Part shown: positions 28,268 through 37,944 of the stretch, piece after piece
Layout: each line of letters starts with the position of its first letter
How positions within the stretch are numbered: the stretch's first letter is position 1
Source: Lactococcus protaetiae
Lineage (GTDB): Bacteria; Bacillota; Bacilli; Lactobacillales; Streptococcaceae
Direction of reading: 5' to 3'
Assembly: GCF_006965445.1 (NCBI RefSeq)
Contig: NZ_CP041356.1
Coordinates: 62,001-126,000 of the forward strand
DNA: 64,000 nt
Notes under the pieces: generated by a model
What the model was told of the DNA's origin: nothing
Database searches by the model: none
The model's input: only the letters and a program-made list of their open reading frames with translations
Made by a program: the position numbers and the translations under genes

Positions 28268-30020
28268 GTTTAATACTCAATTCTTCCAGTTGTTTTTCTG
28301 CAACCACACTTGGTGCTTGCGTCATCGGATCGGTTGCTTTATTATTTTTAGGGAAGGCAATGACCTCACGAATATTGTCTTTACCAGCTAATAGCATGAC
28401 AAAACGGTCAAGACCAAGCGCTAAACCACCATGTGGAGGGAATCCATAGTCTAATGCTTCAAGTAAGAAACCAAATTGTTCATTTGCATCTGCTAAATTA
28501 AAACCAAGCGCTTTGAGCATTTCTTCTTGAAGCTCGCGCGTATTAATACGCAATGAGCCACCACCAAGCTCATAGCCATTAAGTACAATGTCATAAGCAT
28601 GAGCCCGTACTTTGCTTAGCTCTGAGTCTTTGCTGTGACCATCAGCTGATAAAAATGTTTGTGTTTCTTTGGTTGGTAATGTAAATGGATGATGAGCAGA
28701 CATATAGCGTTCTTCCTCTTCTGACCATTCAAACATCGGCCAATCAATAACCCACAAGAAGTTAAATTTTCGGAAATCTATCAAGCCTTGTTGCTTTCCA
28801 ACAGTAAGTCGAAGCGCTCCCAATGCTGCATTTGCAACTTCAAGTGTATCAGCCACAAAGAGAACCAGATCATTATTTTCAAGTTGGAGTTCCGTTTGAA
28901 ATTCTGCTGTCTTATCGGCTAGAAATTTCGCAACAGAACCTGCTAATTCATCATTTTCAAATTTAACCCAAGCTAGACCTTTTGCACCATTTTGCTTTGC
29001 TTGCTCTGTAAGCTTATCAATCGCTTTACGTGAATATTTATCTGCTGCATTTTTTACAACAATCGCTTTGACTGCTTGTGCTTCAGCGAAAACTTTGAAA
29101 TCTACAGTGTGTGCAAGTTCAGTCAAGTCTTGAAGTAAAAGTTCAAAACGTGTATCTGGTTTATCTGAACCATAGAAGTTCATGGCATCATCATATTTCA
29201 TTCGTGGAAAAGGTAACGTTACATCAACCTCTTTCACTTCTTTCATGACTTTGGCAATCAATCCTTCCGTAAGTTCTTGGATTTCTTCCTCTGATAAAAA
29301 TGATGTTTCTAAATCGACCTGAGTAAATTCTGGTTGACGATCGCCACGCAAATCTTCATCACGAAAACATTTGACAATTTGATAGTAGCGGTCAAGTCCA
29401 GCTGTCATAAGCAATTGTTTCATGAGTTGTGGAGATTGTGGTAGCGCGTAAAATTCTCCCTTATTCACACGACTTGGCACTAAATAGTCACGTGCCCCTT
29501 CTGGTGTAGATTTATTAAGGAAAGGTGTTTCAACATCAATAAACCCTTCGCCATCAAGGTAAGAGCGAATTGCTCGTGTTGTTGCATGGCGCATTGTGAT
29601 ATTTGCCAACATTTCTGGACGACGTAAATCGAGATAACGGTATTTCAAGCGTGTATCATCAAGAACTTCAACACCATCTTTGATTTCAAAAGGTGTTGTT
29701 TTTGACGCTGAAAGGATTTCAATTGTTGTTGCTTCAATCTCAATCCCTCCTGTTTTGATTTTCTCATTTTTACTAGCGCGTTCAACGACTTTACCTGTAA
29801 CCTCAAGAACGAATTCATTCCGTACTTTGTCCGCAGCTTGTGCAACTTCAGGATGTGCTGTTTCTGGATTAATTACAATTTGGACGATTCCTTCGCGGTC
29901 GCGTAAATCAATGAAAATCAGACCTCCAAGATTACGGCGTTTTGCTACCCACCCTTTAACGGTAACTTCTTGATTCAAATATTCTTCTGTGATATTTCCT
30001 GCGTAATTCGTACGTTTCAT
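28251..30020 (-). CDS. aspS: Aspartate-tRNA ligase
   Basis: Charges tRNA-Asp. 589 residues, bacterial type with N-terminal OB domain ([20 protein letters not shown]), class II motif 2 ([20 protein letters not shown]), the bacterial GAD insertion domain (about 280-420), and motif 3 ([16 protein letters not shown]). Starts at [10 protein letters not shown]; the nearest AGGA is 17 bases away, so initiation is weak or coupled. It follows hisS by 111 bases in the same direction. Confidence 0.96.
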   Translation of the reverse strand: MKRTNYAGNITEEYLNQEVTVKGWVAKRRNLGGLIFIDLRDREGIVQIVINPETAHPEVAQAADKVRNEFVLEVTGKVVERASKNEKIKTGGIEIEATTIEILSASKTTPFEIKDGVEVLDDTRLKYRYLDLRRPEMLANITMRHATTRAIRSYLDGEGFIDVETPFLNKSTPEGARDYLVPSRVNKGEFYALPQSPQLMKQLLMTAGLDRYYQIVKCFRDEDLRGDRQPEFTQVDLETSFLSEEEIQELTEGLIAKVMKEVKEVDVTLPFPRMKYDDAMNFYGSDKPDTRFELLLQDLTELAHTVDFKVFAEAQAVKAIVVKNAADKYSRKAIDKLTEQAKQNGAKGLAWVKFENDELAGSVAKFLADKTAEFQTELQLENNDLVLFVADTLEVANAALGALRLTVGKQQGLIDFRKFNFLWVIDWPMFEWSEEEERYMSAHHPFTLPTKETQTFLSADGHSKDSELSKVRAHAYDIVLNGYELGGGSLRINTRELQEEMLKALGFNLADANEQFGFLLEALDYGFPPHGGLALGLDRFVMLLAGKDNIREVIAFPKNNKATDPMTQAPSVVAEKQLEELSIKLANNN

Positions 30021-30131
30021 AATAAGATATTAATTTTCCTATCTAACCCTGAAAAAGTAACAACACTTTATTCTCATCAGGTTCTAGGAAAATTCTCTTC
30101 CTTCTTTCTGGTATTTTGAAAATTTATTTTT

Positions 30132-31424
30132 TTAGTTCTCTATATCTGCATAGATTTCTTCAAATACTGGTGCAAATGATTCATAGATTTCTTTGAGCGT
30201 CGTTGATACTTCTTTACGTGTCTGATTATGTTTGATTTTAACATTACCTGTACGAACTTCATCTTCTCCGATAGTAATAATGAGCTCTGCTCCCAGCTTT
30301 TCTGCTGTTTTAAATTGAGCACCAAGTTTCCTATTCGAAAAATCACGTTCTACTTTGAAAGCTTGTTCACGAAGTGATTCAGTTAGCTTAGTTGCTTCAA
30401 GATTTGCTTTATCCCCCATTACTGCGATAAAAACATCAAGATTTTCCTCAGGTATAAATTCAATTTCTTGTTTTGCAACAACTAAAAGTAAACGCTCAAT
30501 CCCCAGACCAAACCCAAAAGCTGGTGTAGCTGGTCCATCAAAGTACTCAACTAATCCATCGTAACGACCTCCGCCACAAACGGTCAAATCTTTACCTTCA
30601 AAGTTAACAATAAACTCAAAAATTGTATCGTTATAATAATCAAGACCGCGAACCATATTAGAGTCAATAGTATAATTGATATTTAAAGTTTCGAGAATAC
30701 GCTTGACTTCTTCAAAATAATTCTTTGACGTTTCGTTGAGGTAGTCCAAAATTGATGGTGCTTTTTCCACAATGTCAATATCTTCTGGTTCTTTGCTATC
30801 CAACACACGAAGAGGATTTTCTTGGAGTCTACGGCGGCTATCTTCTGAAAGTTGTGTTTCAAAAGGTATCAGATAGTCAATCAGAGCTTTACGATATGTT
30901 TTTCTACTTTCCATATCTCCAAGAGAATTGAGTGAAAGAGTGATGCCTGTAAGACCTAGTTGACGGAAAAAGCTATCTGCCATAGCAATGATTTCAACAT
31001 CAATAGCTGGATTTTTAACTCCTAAACATTCCACACCAAATTGATGAAATTGTCGCAAACGTCCTGATTGTGGGCGTTCATATCGAAACATTGGTTCTTC
31101 ATACCAAATTTTGACAGGCTTGATAATTTCAGGAGCATAGAGTTTATTCTCAATATATGCACGAACTGCTCCAGCAGTTCCTTCTGGTCTAAGAGCAATG
31201 TGGCGCCCGCCTTTATCTTCAAAGTCATACATCTCTTTTGTAACAATATCGCTCGTTTCACCTGTGGCACGACTGAAAAGTTCGTAACTTTCAAACATTG
31301 GTGTACGGATTTCTTTGAAATTATAGTCATTAAATACGGCGCGAGCGATTTCCTCAATATATTGCCATTTGGCAGACTCAGCTGGAAGGATATCCGCTGT
31401 TCCTTTGGGTTTTTGAAGTTTCAT
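30132..31424 (-). CDS. hisS: Histidine-tRNA ligase
   Basis: Charges tRNA-His. 430 residues. It starts MKLQKPKGTADILP with AAAGGA upstream (31424); a longer frame to 31526 runs into repeat sequence. Motif 1 region IRTPMFESYELFSRATGE, motif 2 FRYERPQSGRLRQFHQFGVE, histidine loop VRGLDYYNDTIFEF, motif 3 GFGLGIERLLL, then the anticodon-binding domain. Its T-box leader (32041-32225) is separated from the gene by about 600 bases of modular repeats. Confidence 0.96.
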   Translation of the reverse strand: MKLQKPKGTADILPAESAKWQYIEEIARAVFNDYNFKEIRTPMFESYELFSRATGETSDIVTKEMYDFEDKGGRHIALRPEGTAGAVRAYIENKLYAPEIIKPVKIWYEEPMFRYERPQSGRLRQFHQFGVECLGVKNPAIDVEIIAMADSFFRQLGLTGITLSLNSLGDMESRKTYRKALIDYLIPFETQLSEDSRRRLQENPLRVLDSKEPEDIDIVEKAPSILDYLNETSKNYFEEVKRILETLNINYTIDSNMVRGLDYYNDTIFEFIVNFEGKDLTVCGGGRYDGLVEYFDGPATPAFGFGLGIERLLLVVAKQEIEFIPEENLDVFIAVMGDKANLEATKLTESLREQAFKVERDFSNRKLGAQFKTAEKLGAELIITIGEDEVRTGNVKIKHNQTRKEVSTTLKEIYESFAPVFEEIYADIEN

Positions 31425-31481
31425 TTTTTTCCTTTCAAGATGATGAAAAATTATATTTTTGTTAGTAAATCCTAAACTAAC

Positions 31482-32030
31482 TTTTGAAGTGATTACTTCA
31501 TCAGTGGGAGATTCTTTCTCTCCCACTGATATTAGTAGAACGAAAGCAAAGCTTAGTGTTGCTTATCCCGCCACCTAAAAGAGGTGGGGGATTTAGCAGA
31601 CACTTGCTTAGTTAAATCAGAGTTATGGGGTTACATCTCTGCTTCACACGTTATGCATTCGCTCCAAAACGACTAGAACTGTTCCTGAAGCCTGAGCGCT
31701 AAATTCGTAATGCGAGATAGGATGTTAGCCAGCAAAAGATTATTTTTTCTCTTACTGCTTTGCGGTTAGGTAAAGAGATAAATGTTCTAAAGCGCTGAAC
31801 GCTCAAAGTGTGAATGTATAGCACCTGCAACAATTAATACTGTTTAACTTTCAAACCTATCGCTTGAAGTGATTACTTCATTGGTGGGGGAATTGCGATT
31901 GATAAAAGGGCAACTCCCACTGAATTTAGGGTCAACCTCTAGGTGTAACAACTAAGCGACCTGTACGCAGTTAAAGCTGCAATAGCCTGCTTAACATCTT
32001 CGATAAAAACAATCTTCTAGATTGTAATCG
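31482..32030 (+). repeat. Modular repeats, class B, between T-box and hisS
   Basis: Two adjacent copies. The first starts TGAAGTGATTACTTCATCAG with the hairpin TGGGAGA/TCTCCCA and ends AGACACTTGCTTAGTTAAAT near 31615. The second starts at 31864 with the same left end, holds GGGCAACTCCCACTGAATTT and ends near ATCTTCGATAAAA. Between them lie further hairpin modules such as AAAGCGCTGAACGCT. They occupy the hisS mRNA leader. Confidence 0.8.
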
Positions 32031-32040
32031 CTTTTTTCAA

Positions 32041-32225
32041 AAAGAAAGCACCCTAAAGCTCACTTGCTCTAGGGTGCTGAATTTGCACGGTACCACCTAA
32101 AATTCGCTCACGAATGAGCCTCAGATTGATTATAACGTTATCATCGAAATCATGTCACGAATAAGAGCTGTCTCTTTCAAATCTTGTGAGCTTTCACCAA
32201 ACACTCACTCTCTATCTATCATTTA
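32041..32225 (-). promoter_or_regulatory. T-box leader of the hisS-aspS operon
   Basis: On the minus strand the T-box sequence GGTGGTACCGTGCAAATTCA is followed by the terminator GCACCCTAGAGC...GCTTTAGGGTGC with T-rich tail. Upstream are paired segments (GCTCATTCGTGAGC, AGAGACAGCTCT) and a start near GATAGATAGAGAGTGAGTG. A GAC triplet (GTGACATG) and CAC triplets occur in the upstream stems. I cannot decide which is the specifier, so sensing of tRNA-Asp or tRNA-His is open. Confidence 0.85.
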
Positions 32226-32234
32226 TTGTAACGC

Positions 32235-32263
32235 AAAAAGTCGCTCAAAGCAAGCGACTTTAG
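32235..32263 (-). terminator. Terminator of pgsA
   Basis: AAAGTCGCTTG-CTTTG-AGCGACTTTTT on the minus strand, just after the pgsA stop. Confidence 0.85.
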
Positions 32264-32276
32264 TAAGTTTTATAAA

Positions 32277-32830
32277 TTAATCTGCATTTTTGAAAACTGA
32301 CATATTTTTTGCAAAATAATCATATCCTGAGTAAATTGTGAAAACAAGACAAACATAGAGTAAAATTGTTCCGATATAAACTGGGTCACCTATCAAAAGA
32401 AAAATGATCGAGAGCATTTGTGTAAAGGTTTTGATTTTTCCTGGCATAGCTGCGGCAAGTACCGTTCCCCTTGCTCAACAAGAAGAAGGCGAAGTCCTGT
32501 AACAGCAAGTTCACGACAGACAATGATTGCAACAAGCCATGCTGGTGCAAGATTTAGGGCAATAAGCATGACAAAAGCTGTCATTGTCAACATTTTATCA
32601 GCAAGCGGATCAGCAAATTTACCAAAATTGGAAACGACGTGCCACTTACGAGCCAGATACCCATCAAGCCAATCTGTGAAAGAAGCCACAGCAAAAATTA
32701 CTGCTGCTACAATCCAAGCAACATTTGTTGAACCAATAGTCGCACCTTTGGGCAGGTAGAGTACAATGAGAAAAATTGGAATCATAAAAATTCGCAATAT
32801 GGTGAGTTGATTAGGTAGTTTCTGTTTCAT
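32277..32830 (-). CDS. pgsA: CDP-diacylglycerol-glycerol-3-phosphate 3-phosphatidyltransferase, frameshifted
   Basis: Membrane enzyme making phosphatidylglycerol phosphate, the first step to phosphatidylglycerol and cardiolipin. Restoring one base gives 184 residues, the usual size. It opens MKQKLPNQLTILRIFMIPIF. The CDP-alcohol transferase motif D-x2-D-G-x2-A-R...G-x3-D-x3-D is seen in FTDWLDGYLARKW and KFADPLADKML. The break is at 32467-32470 (coding GGGG for GGGGG). After it the frame reads GTVLAAAMPGKIKTFTQM and ends FKNAD. PgsA is essential in most bacteria, so a sequence error is likely. Confidence 0.93.
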
Positions 32831-32984
32831 AAATCTCCTTAAAACATTGACTCAAAATTTAGTTAATCATAGAGCTTCGTAAGGCAAAATGTATTTTTTT
32901 GATAACTAAAAATGAAGTTTTGTGATTTAAAATGCTGTCTTTTATATACATATACTGACGGAAATTCTGTCAGTAACTGCGACA

Positions 32985-33887
32985 TTACTGACCAGTTGCA
33001 TTTGTTGTCGTTGTACTTGTACGGTCAATTTGTAATGTAATTGTTGCTGGACCAGTGGTAGAAAGTAGTGACAAATCTAATTTTTGACCATTGATTGTGA
33101 TGGTCAATCCATTTACTGTTCCAACTGAAATCACTGAACTCGTCACTCCTGTTGTCAGCACTGACGAAAGTGTTTTCATTGTACTTGAGAGAGTTTTACC
33201 TGCTGCTGTCAGGTCAGAATTACTCATTCCAACCCATATATTACTGCCATCAGCAACGGAAAACTCCACTTTCACTGGGTCTTCAATATTGGAAATATTT
33301 GCTGTAATCGCTGAGCCAGAACCTGTTACCGCTATCTTTGTATCAGGAACCCTTATGTTTGGTACTGAACTTTCAGATGTTTTGCTCGTACTTGCTACAG
33401 TAGATTTTTGGACTGATTCACTCTTTGATGTTGAATAATCATTAGTAATTAGAGTTGGTGTTTCTGGACGATTCATGATTACTGCGACAACCACAGCAAC
33501 TAAAATCAGCACAGCTGCTGAGGATAAGGAGATAATAGGAACATAATGCTGCCACGTCTTCGGCTCCTCTTCTTCAGGATCAACCCTATCGCTTGGCTTC
33601 ACAAAATGATAGGTTTCCTGAATATCTTCTTTATCTTCAACTGTGATACCTTTTCCTTCATCGTAAGCTTGGATAATTCGATCTGCATTTAAGCCAAGCC
33701 TTTCAGCGTATTGTTTGAGATAGGCTTTGATATAAAATTCCCCGGGCAAAGCCTTATAGTCGTCTGTTTCTAATGCGACGATATATAATTTTTGTACTTG
33801 AGTTAATTGTTCTGCTTCGGAAAGACCAAGCCCTAGCGCTGTTCGCTTTTCTTTTAGGACTTGTCCAATAGTTTTGATTGCCACCAT
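32985..33887 (-). CDS. rodZ: RodZ-like helix-turn-helix membrane protein
   Basis: Links the MreB/cell-shape machinery to the membrane in rods; in cocci the homologue sits in the septal or peripheral wall machinery. 300 residues: N-terminal HTH (IGQVLKEKRTALGLGLSEAE ... ALPGEFYIKAYLKQYAE), an acidic linker, one membrane helix (ISLSSAAVLILVAVVVAVIM), a Ser/Thr-rich linker and a DUF4115 beta domain. The start is ATG at 33887, but GGGGG is only two bases away; GTG at 33884 is better spaced. It lies upstream of pgsA, a common arrangement. A CTGACGG/CTGTCAG hairpin follows the gene at 32951-32972. Confidence 0.9.
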   Translation of the reverse strand: MVAIKTIGQVLKEKRTALGLGLSEAEQLTQVQKLYIVALETDDYKALPGEFYIKAYLKQYAERLGLNADRIIQAYDEGKGITVEDKEDIQETYHFVKPSDRVDPEEEEPKTWQHYVPIISLSSAAVLILVAVVVAVIMNRPETPTLITNDYSTSKSESVQKSTVASTSKTSESSVPNIRVPDTKIAVTGSGSAITANISNIEDPVKVEFSVADGSNIWVGMSNSDLTAAGKTLSSTMKTLSSVLTTGVTSSVISVGTVNGLTITINGQKLDLSLLSTTGPATITLQIDRTSTTTTNATGQ

Positions 33888-34230
33888 GTCCCCCTTCGTT
33901 GTTGTACTACACATGGATTTTTTATTATAACTGTTCTTGTTTTTTATGAGATTTTGGGAATCTCGACATAGATATTGCGCTGACAGGGGTCTGTCAGTGA
34001 CTTTTTGAAATATTCCGCAGCATCAGCCACCTCCTTCGCTCTCATGCAAAGTGGTTATTATTTAAAGGCAAAGCACTGCTTCTCAAAAATTTGATGTATA
34101 CTCCTTTTTGAGAAATTTCTTCATCAATCTTTCAGCGATGAATGCTGTCAGTACTGACAAAAATACATTTTTACTTAGTAGGTGCTGACAGGTTTGTCAG
34201 TCTTTAGAAAATCACAAAAAATTCTGATTT
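33888..34230. other. Gap between ymfH and rodZ
   Basis: No gene. It contains hairpins: GCGCTGACAGGGGTCTGTCA (33979-33998), CTCAAAAA...TTTTTGAG (34084-34114), and CTGTCAG words at 34149 and 34181. These probably end ymfH transcription and start rodZ. Confidence 0.5.
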
Positions 34231-35520
34231 TCATTTTGGCAAAATCGTGAATTCTACCAGTTTCATTTCATTAATAAATTTTTCTGCATGTTTTTCAATA
34301 ACATCAAGTGTTATCTTTTCTAGGATTTCAGGAAGATCAAAAAAGTTCAAATCATCATAAATCTCGGATGCAAATTGATTAGCAATGTATTCCAAAGAGT
34401 TCAAAGAACTAAAATAATCACCAAGCATTTCACGTTTTAGCAAATCGAGATGCTCTACACTAAAATCTTTATCTATTTTATAACTTTTTAGCGCTTCTTG
34501 CAAAGCTTGACTTAATTTTTCTGGATTTTCTGTATCAGCCGTCAAAATTGAGAAATGAAATTGCTTCTCTAAATCAAAGCTAAAACCAAATGAATCATCG
34601 ATTAACCCTACATTATAGAGCTTTTCGTAACGTTCACTTGTCCGTCCAAAAAGTAAATCAAGGAAAATCTGATTGGATAATTTATAAATTAATAATTCCT
34701 TTGAAGACTTAGGAAGCTCATCTTCTCCTCGAAGTCCTAATGCAAATTTGGGCATCGCCACTTCTAGCTCAATTTGGTCAAAAGAGTGAGGGTTTTCTGC
34801 TTGAAATGGTTGCCGTTTGATTTCTTCGATTTTCACAAACATTTTGTTTTCTTGATTATTTTTCACAAAATCAGCCATCTTGTTAATATCAAATGGACCT
34901 GTCAAAAACAAGTTCATATTTGAAGGATGATAAAAAGTTTCATAATTTTGATATAAATCTTCTGATGTTATGGCATTGATTGTTGCAGGTGTACCCGCAA
35001 TATCTGCTGCAAGTGGTGATTCTGGATACATTTTAGCAAGCAATCCTGCAAAAAGTCTAAAATCAGAATCATCTTGATACATTTGGATTTCCTGCTGGAT
35101 AATTCCTTGTTCTTTGTGAACATTTTCTTTTGTGAAATATGGTTTTTGCACAAAATCTAGTAAAAGCTGTGTGCATTCGTAACTATTTTCTCTGGTAGAA
35201 AAAAGATACGAAGTTCTGGAAAAGCTGGTAAATGCATTAGTTTGAGCTCCCAATGCACCAAACTTATACATGACATCTCCGTCTTCTTTTTCAAAAAGTT
35301 TGTGTTCCAAAAAATGAGCAATTCCCTCTGGAAAAGTTTGAAATTCAGTCGCTCCTCTAGGAATAAAAGTCGTATCAAGTGAACCAAAATTGGTTGTAAA
35401 CAGGCCATAGGTCCTGTTATAATCAGCTTTAGGAAGATAATATACCGTCAAACCATTTGACAAGACATCACTAAACAAGGTTTCACCCGTTTTTTCGTAA
35501 AATTTAGTTTTCAAATTCAC
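34231..35520 (-). CDS. ymfH: M16 family metallopeptidase (YmfH-like)
   Basis: 429 residues with the inverted zinc motif H-x-x-E-H in GIAHFLEHKLFEKEDGD and a distal Glu in the following helix, so this is the catalytic partner. C-terminal M16 domain follows (LYNVGLIDDSFGFSFDLEKQ). Cytosolic, no signal peptide. It starts at MNLKTKFYEKTG, four bases after the stop of the upstream non-catalytic partner. Known in bacilli and lactobacilli as ymfF-ymfH, next to rodZ and pgsA as here. Substrate unknown. Confidence 0.9.
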   Translation of the reverse strand: MNLKTKFYEKTGETLFSDVLSNGLTVYYLPKADYNRTYGLFTTNFGSLDTTFIPRGATEFQTFPEGIAHFLEHKLFEKEDGDVMYKFGALGAQTNAFTSFSRTSYLFSTRENSYECTQLLLDFVQKPYFTKENVHKEQGIIQQEIQMYQDDSDFRLFAGLLAKMYPESPLAADIAGTPATINAITSEDLYQNYETFYHPSNMNLFLTGPFDINKMADFVKNNQENKMFVKIEEIKRQPFQAENPHSFDQIELEVAMPKFALGLRGEDELPKSSKELLIYKLSNQIFLDLLFGRTSERYEKLYNVGLIDDSFGFSFDLEKQFHFSILTADTENPEKLSQALQEALKSYKIDKDFSVEHLDLLKREMLGDYFSSLNSLEYIANQFASEIYDDLNFFDLPEILEKITLDVIEKHAEKFINEMKLVEFTILPK

Positions 35521-35523
35521 CTC

Positions 35524-36819
35524 TTACTCATCATCTTTCATATCCTGAAGAATTAATCCTTCCATAAAGTATTCTGCCTGTAATATCAAGTGACTAGCCA
35601 CTCGCTGAATATCAACTTTTGACACTTCTGTCAGTAATGACAAGAATCTGTCAGTAGTCAAAAAACGCTCTGGAATCAAAGCTTTCACAAACTCCAATTC
35701 GATATTATTAGAAGGTGAATCCTTACTTACAAAATAAGTATTACGAAGCATTGTTTTTGTTTGCTCCATCTCATGACTTGTAAAATCTCCCTTTTGCAAT
35801 GCCAAAAGTTGGTCAAAGATAAGCTGTTTTGCTCGGTCAAAATTTGCCGCATCAATCCCAGCAGAAATCTTGAAAAAACCACTAAAAGAGTCAAAGGTTG
35901 AAGAAATGGAATAAGCTAAACTCGCCTTTTCACGCACATTAGCAAATAATTTTGAATGTGCAAAACCACCAAGTAGACCATTCATCACTTGCAAAGCCAT
36001 ATAATCCACATCACCATAATTCACCTCCAAATGATAGCCTAATTGTAAAAGAGATTGTGCAGTTTCTTTTTTTTCTGTCAGCACTGACACCTTTTCTGTA
36101 AGTAGCTGTGAATAAAAAACATCACTGACAGCCGTTCTGTCAGTAAAACCAAAATCTGAAAACAGCTCAACAACGCGTTTTTCATCTACATCACCCAACA
36201 CAAAAATATCCGTTGCATTATTTTTTAACAATTTTTGATAATAATCAAAAACTGCTTCTGGCGTTTCTCTTTCAATCAGTTCAACCGTTCCAACACTTGG
36301 CAATGCTTGCTCTTTATCCTCAAAAAACAAATTTGCCAACTTACGACTCGCATAATACGCTCGGTCATCATTCATAGACTCCAAATAATGAATCAAATTG
36401 GTCTGTTCTCGTTTGAAAATCGTTGGAGTAAAGGCATTTCCTGTGACATCTGGTTCAAAAAGAGCTGTCTTTAAAAACGAGATTGCTTCTCCCAGCGTAT
36501 CAAAGTTCACAAACTTAGGGTTCACAACATTCATGTTAATCGAAAGGATATGCTGATTTCCTTTTTTTGACACACCTGTAGTAAAAGTTGCGCCAAACAA
36601 TGAAGAAAGCTTGCGACTAAAGTCTTTTCCCGTTGTATATACTGCATTCGTTGTTTCCAACATATTGGAAATAATCACACGTTTTCCCAAATTTTTTTCT
36701 GATATTTTTTCTCGAAAGCGGACCATTATCCGTACTGTTTTAAACTTTGTTTCATTTATCACATGGAGCTTTACTCCATCTGCTATTTTATATTCCGCCA
36801 ATTCACTATCACTTTCCAT
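35524..36819 (-). CDS. ymfF: M16 family peptidase-like protein without zinc motif (YmfF-like)
   Basis: 431 residues, homologous fold to the next gene but no H-x-x-E-H; the equivalent region reads RVIISNMLETTNAVYTTG. This is the usual non-catalytic M16 partner that helps form the substrate chamber. Starts MESDSELAEYKIADG at 36819. A TATAAT lies 24 bases upstream, and in between is an 8-codon frame (M-D-R-V-H-N-G-K, stop) whose end overlaps this start codon, so translation may be coupled. CTGTCAG words inside the gene encode parts of TEVSK and TDRTAV. Confidence 0.9.
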   Translation of the reverse strand: MESDSELAEYKIADGVKLHVINETKFKTVRIMVRFREKISEKNLGKRVIISNMLETTNAVYTTGKDFSRKLSSLFGATFTTGVSKKGNQHILSINMNVVNPKFVNFDTLGEAISFLKTALFEPDVTGNAFTPTIFKREQTNLIHYLESMNDDRAYYASRKLANLFFEDKEQALPSVGTVELIERETPEAVFDYYQKLLKNNATDIFVLGDVDEKRVVELFSDFGFTDRTAVSDVFYSQLLTEKVSVLTEKKETAQSLLQLGYHLEVNYGDVDYMALQVMNGLLGGFAHSKLFANVREKASLAYSISSTFDSFSGFFKISAGIDAANFDRAKQLIFDQLLALQKGDFTSHEMEQTKTMLRNTYFVSKDSPSNNIELEFVKALIPERFLTTDRFLSLLTEVSKVDIQRVASHLILQAEYFMEGLILQDMKDDE

Positions 36820-36883
36820 TATGAACTCTGTCCATAAGCTCTATTATAACAAATTTTAAAATAATTTAGTCCGCCTTTTCCAT

Positions 36884-36912
36884 TAAAAAACACTCAGATT
36901 TTTCTGAGCATT
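36884..36912 (-). terminator. Terminator of the small membrane protein gene
   Basis: GCTCAG-AAAAAT-CTGAGTGTTTTTT on the minus strand, ten bases after the 36922 stop. Confidence 0.75.
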
Positions 36913-36921
36913 TCCTTAGAG

Positions 36922-37314
36922 TCAATTTTGTTTAACTAAATTCTGTAAAAGATAGCGAAAACCTATCGCAAGTTGTATAAAACCCATTCCCAAGAAAATA
37001 CCATGCAAAGGTGTAAAAGACCAGAGCAACAAAACTTGGACAAGAATAAAAGCCACCTGTAACATTCCAAAAGCTATAAAGCTGAACATTGAAAAACACT
37101 CATTTCTCAAAACCACCAGTCCGCACGAGATATTTCCCAAGCCCAATACCAAAAACAAAAAAAGACTAGGAACAAAAAAGTTATCAAAAGGTCCATTCAC
37201 CAGCATCTCTGTCGTCAATCCCCAGACTCCCTCAGGATTGCTCATTCCTGCCATACCACCCAAAACCGCAACACTTCCACAAAGGAAATGCAGAAAAATA
37301 CCAATTCTAATCAT
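36922..37314 (-). CDS. Four-helix membrane protein, unknown
   Basis: 130 residues with four predicted membrane helices: IGIFLHFLCGSVAVLGGMAG, VPSLFLFLVLGLGNISCGLV, FIAFGMLQVAFILVQVLLLW and a last one near GIFLGMGFIQLAIGFRYLL. GAGGGAAATAA before the ATG is the ribosome site. Sequence style resembles small DoxX/YhhN-like integral proteins, but I do not recognise a family. It has its own terminator; divergent from yaaA. Confidence 0.75.
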   Translation of the reverse strand: MIRIGIFLHFLCGSVAVLGGMAGMSNPEGVWGLTTEMLVNGPFDNFFVPSLFLFLVLGLGNISCGLVVLRNECFSMFSFIAFGMLQVAFILVQVLLLWSFTPLHGIFLGMGFIQLAIGFRYLLQNLVKQN

Positions 37315-37393
37315 TTATTTCCCTCCTCATCTTATTCTAACATTCCCATAAATTTTTCAGAAATAAAAGCAAAAATTATGTTAAAATAAGGCT

Positions 37394-37756
37394 ATGCAAA
37401 AATATACACTATTTGAAGAATATATCACTCTAGGAAAAGTCTTAAAAGAACTCGGACTAATTGCAACAGGTGGACAAGCTAAACTTTTTCTGGCTGAACA
37501 CGAAGGGCAAATTTTTTACAATGGCGAAGCCGAAAACCGCCGTGGGAAAAAATTACGTGACGGTGATACCCTAGAATTTCCTAGCTTCAATCTTTCTGTT
37601 ACATTTGAAAAAGCCACTGACGAAGCGATAAAAGAGCATGAAGCTGACAAAATAGAGGAAGCGCGTGTTAAAGCCTTAGTCAAAAAACTCAACATTGAAA
37701 ACAAAAGTCAAAAACCAAAGAAAAAACAAGCACCACGTTTCCCAGGAAGAAAATGA
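37394..37756 (+). CDS. yaaA: S4 domain protein YaaA
   Basis: 120 residues. S4 RNA-binding domain: EYITLGKVLKELGLIATGGQ, then AEHEGQIFYNGEAENRRGKK and LRDGDTLEFP. The long basic C-terminal tail (KKLNIENKSQKPKKKQAPRF) should bind RNA. It is known as the gene before recF in Firmicutes. The -10-like TAAAAT is six bases before the ATG, so the mRNA may be leaderless. The TGA stop is the first bases of a class A repeat, which separates it from recF. Confidence 0.9.
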   Translation: MQKYTLFEEYITLGKVLKELGLIATGGQAKLFLAEHEGQIFYNGEAENRRGKKLRDGDTLEFPSFNLSVTFEKATDEAIKEHEADKIEEARVKALVKKLNIENKSQKPKKKQAPRFPGRK

Positions 37757-37885
37757 AGTCAAGACTTATTCAGTGGGAGTTTCGTAAAACATTTGTCCAT
37801 TTTCTCTAGTCGCTATCTTCGCTGCGCTACGCTGTCCGTTTGCTTAGCCGCAAGGCGGAGATAGCACGCACTTATTTCGATAAAT
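37754..37885 (+). repeat. Modular repeat, class A (short), between yaaA and recF
   Basis: Left end TGAAGTCAAGACTTATTCAG begins with the yaaA stop codon; right end CACGCACTTATTTCGATAAA. Interior modules are few: ACATTTGTCCATTTTCTCTA and CGCTGCGCTACGCTGTCCGT. About 132 bp, one of the shortest complete copies. Confidence 0.85.
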
Positions 37886-37944
37886 ACTGACAAAGTTCTG
37901 TCAGTAGTCAAAAATCCTGTCAGCATACTGACAGACTTAAATCT

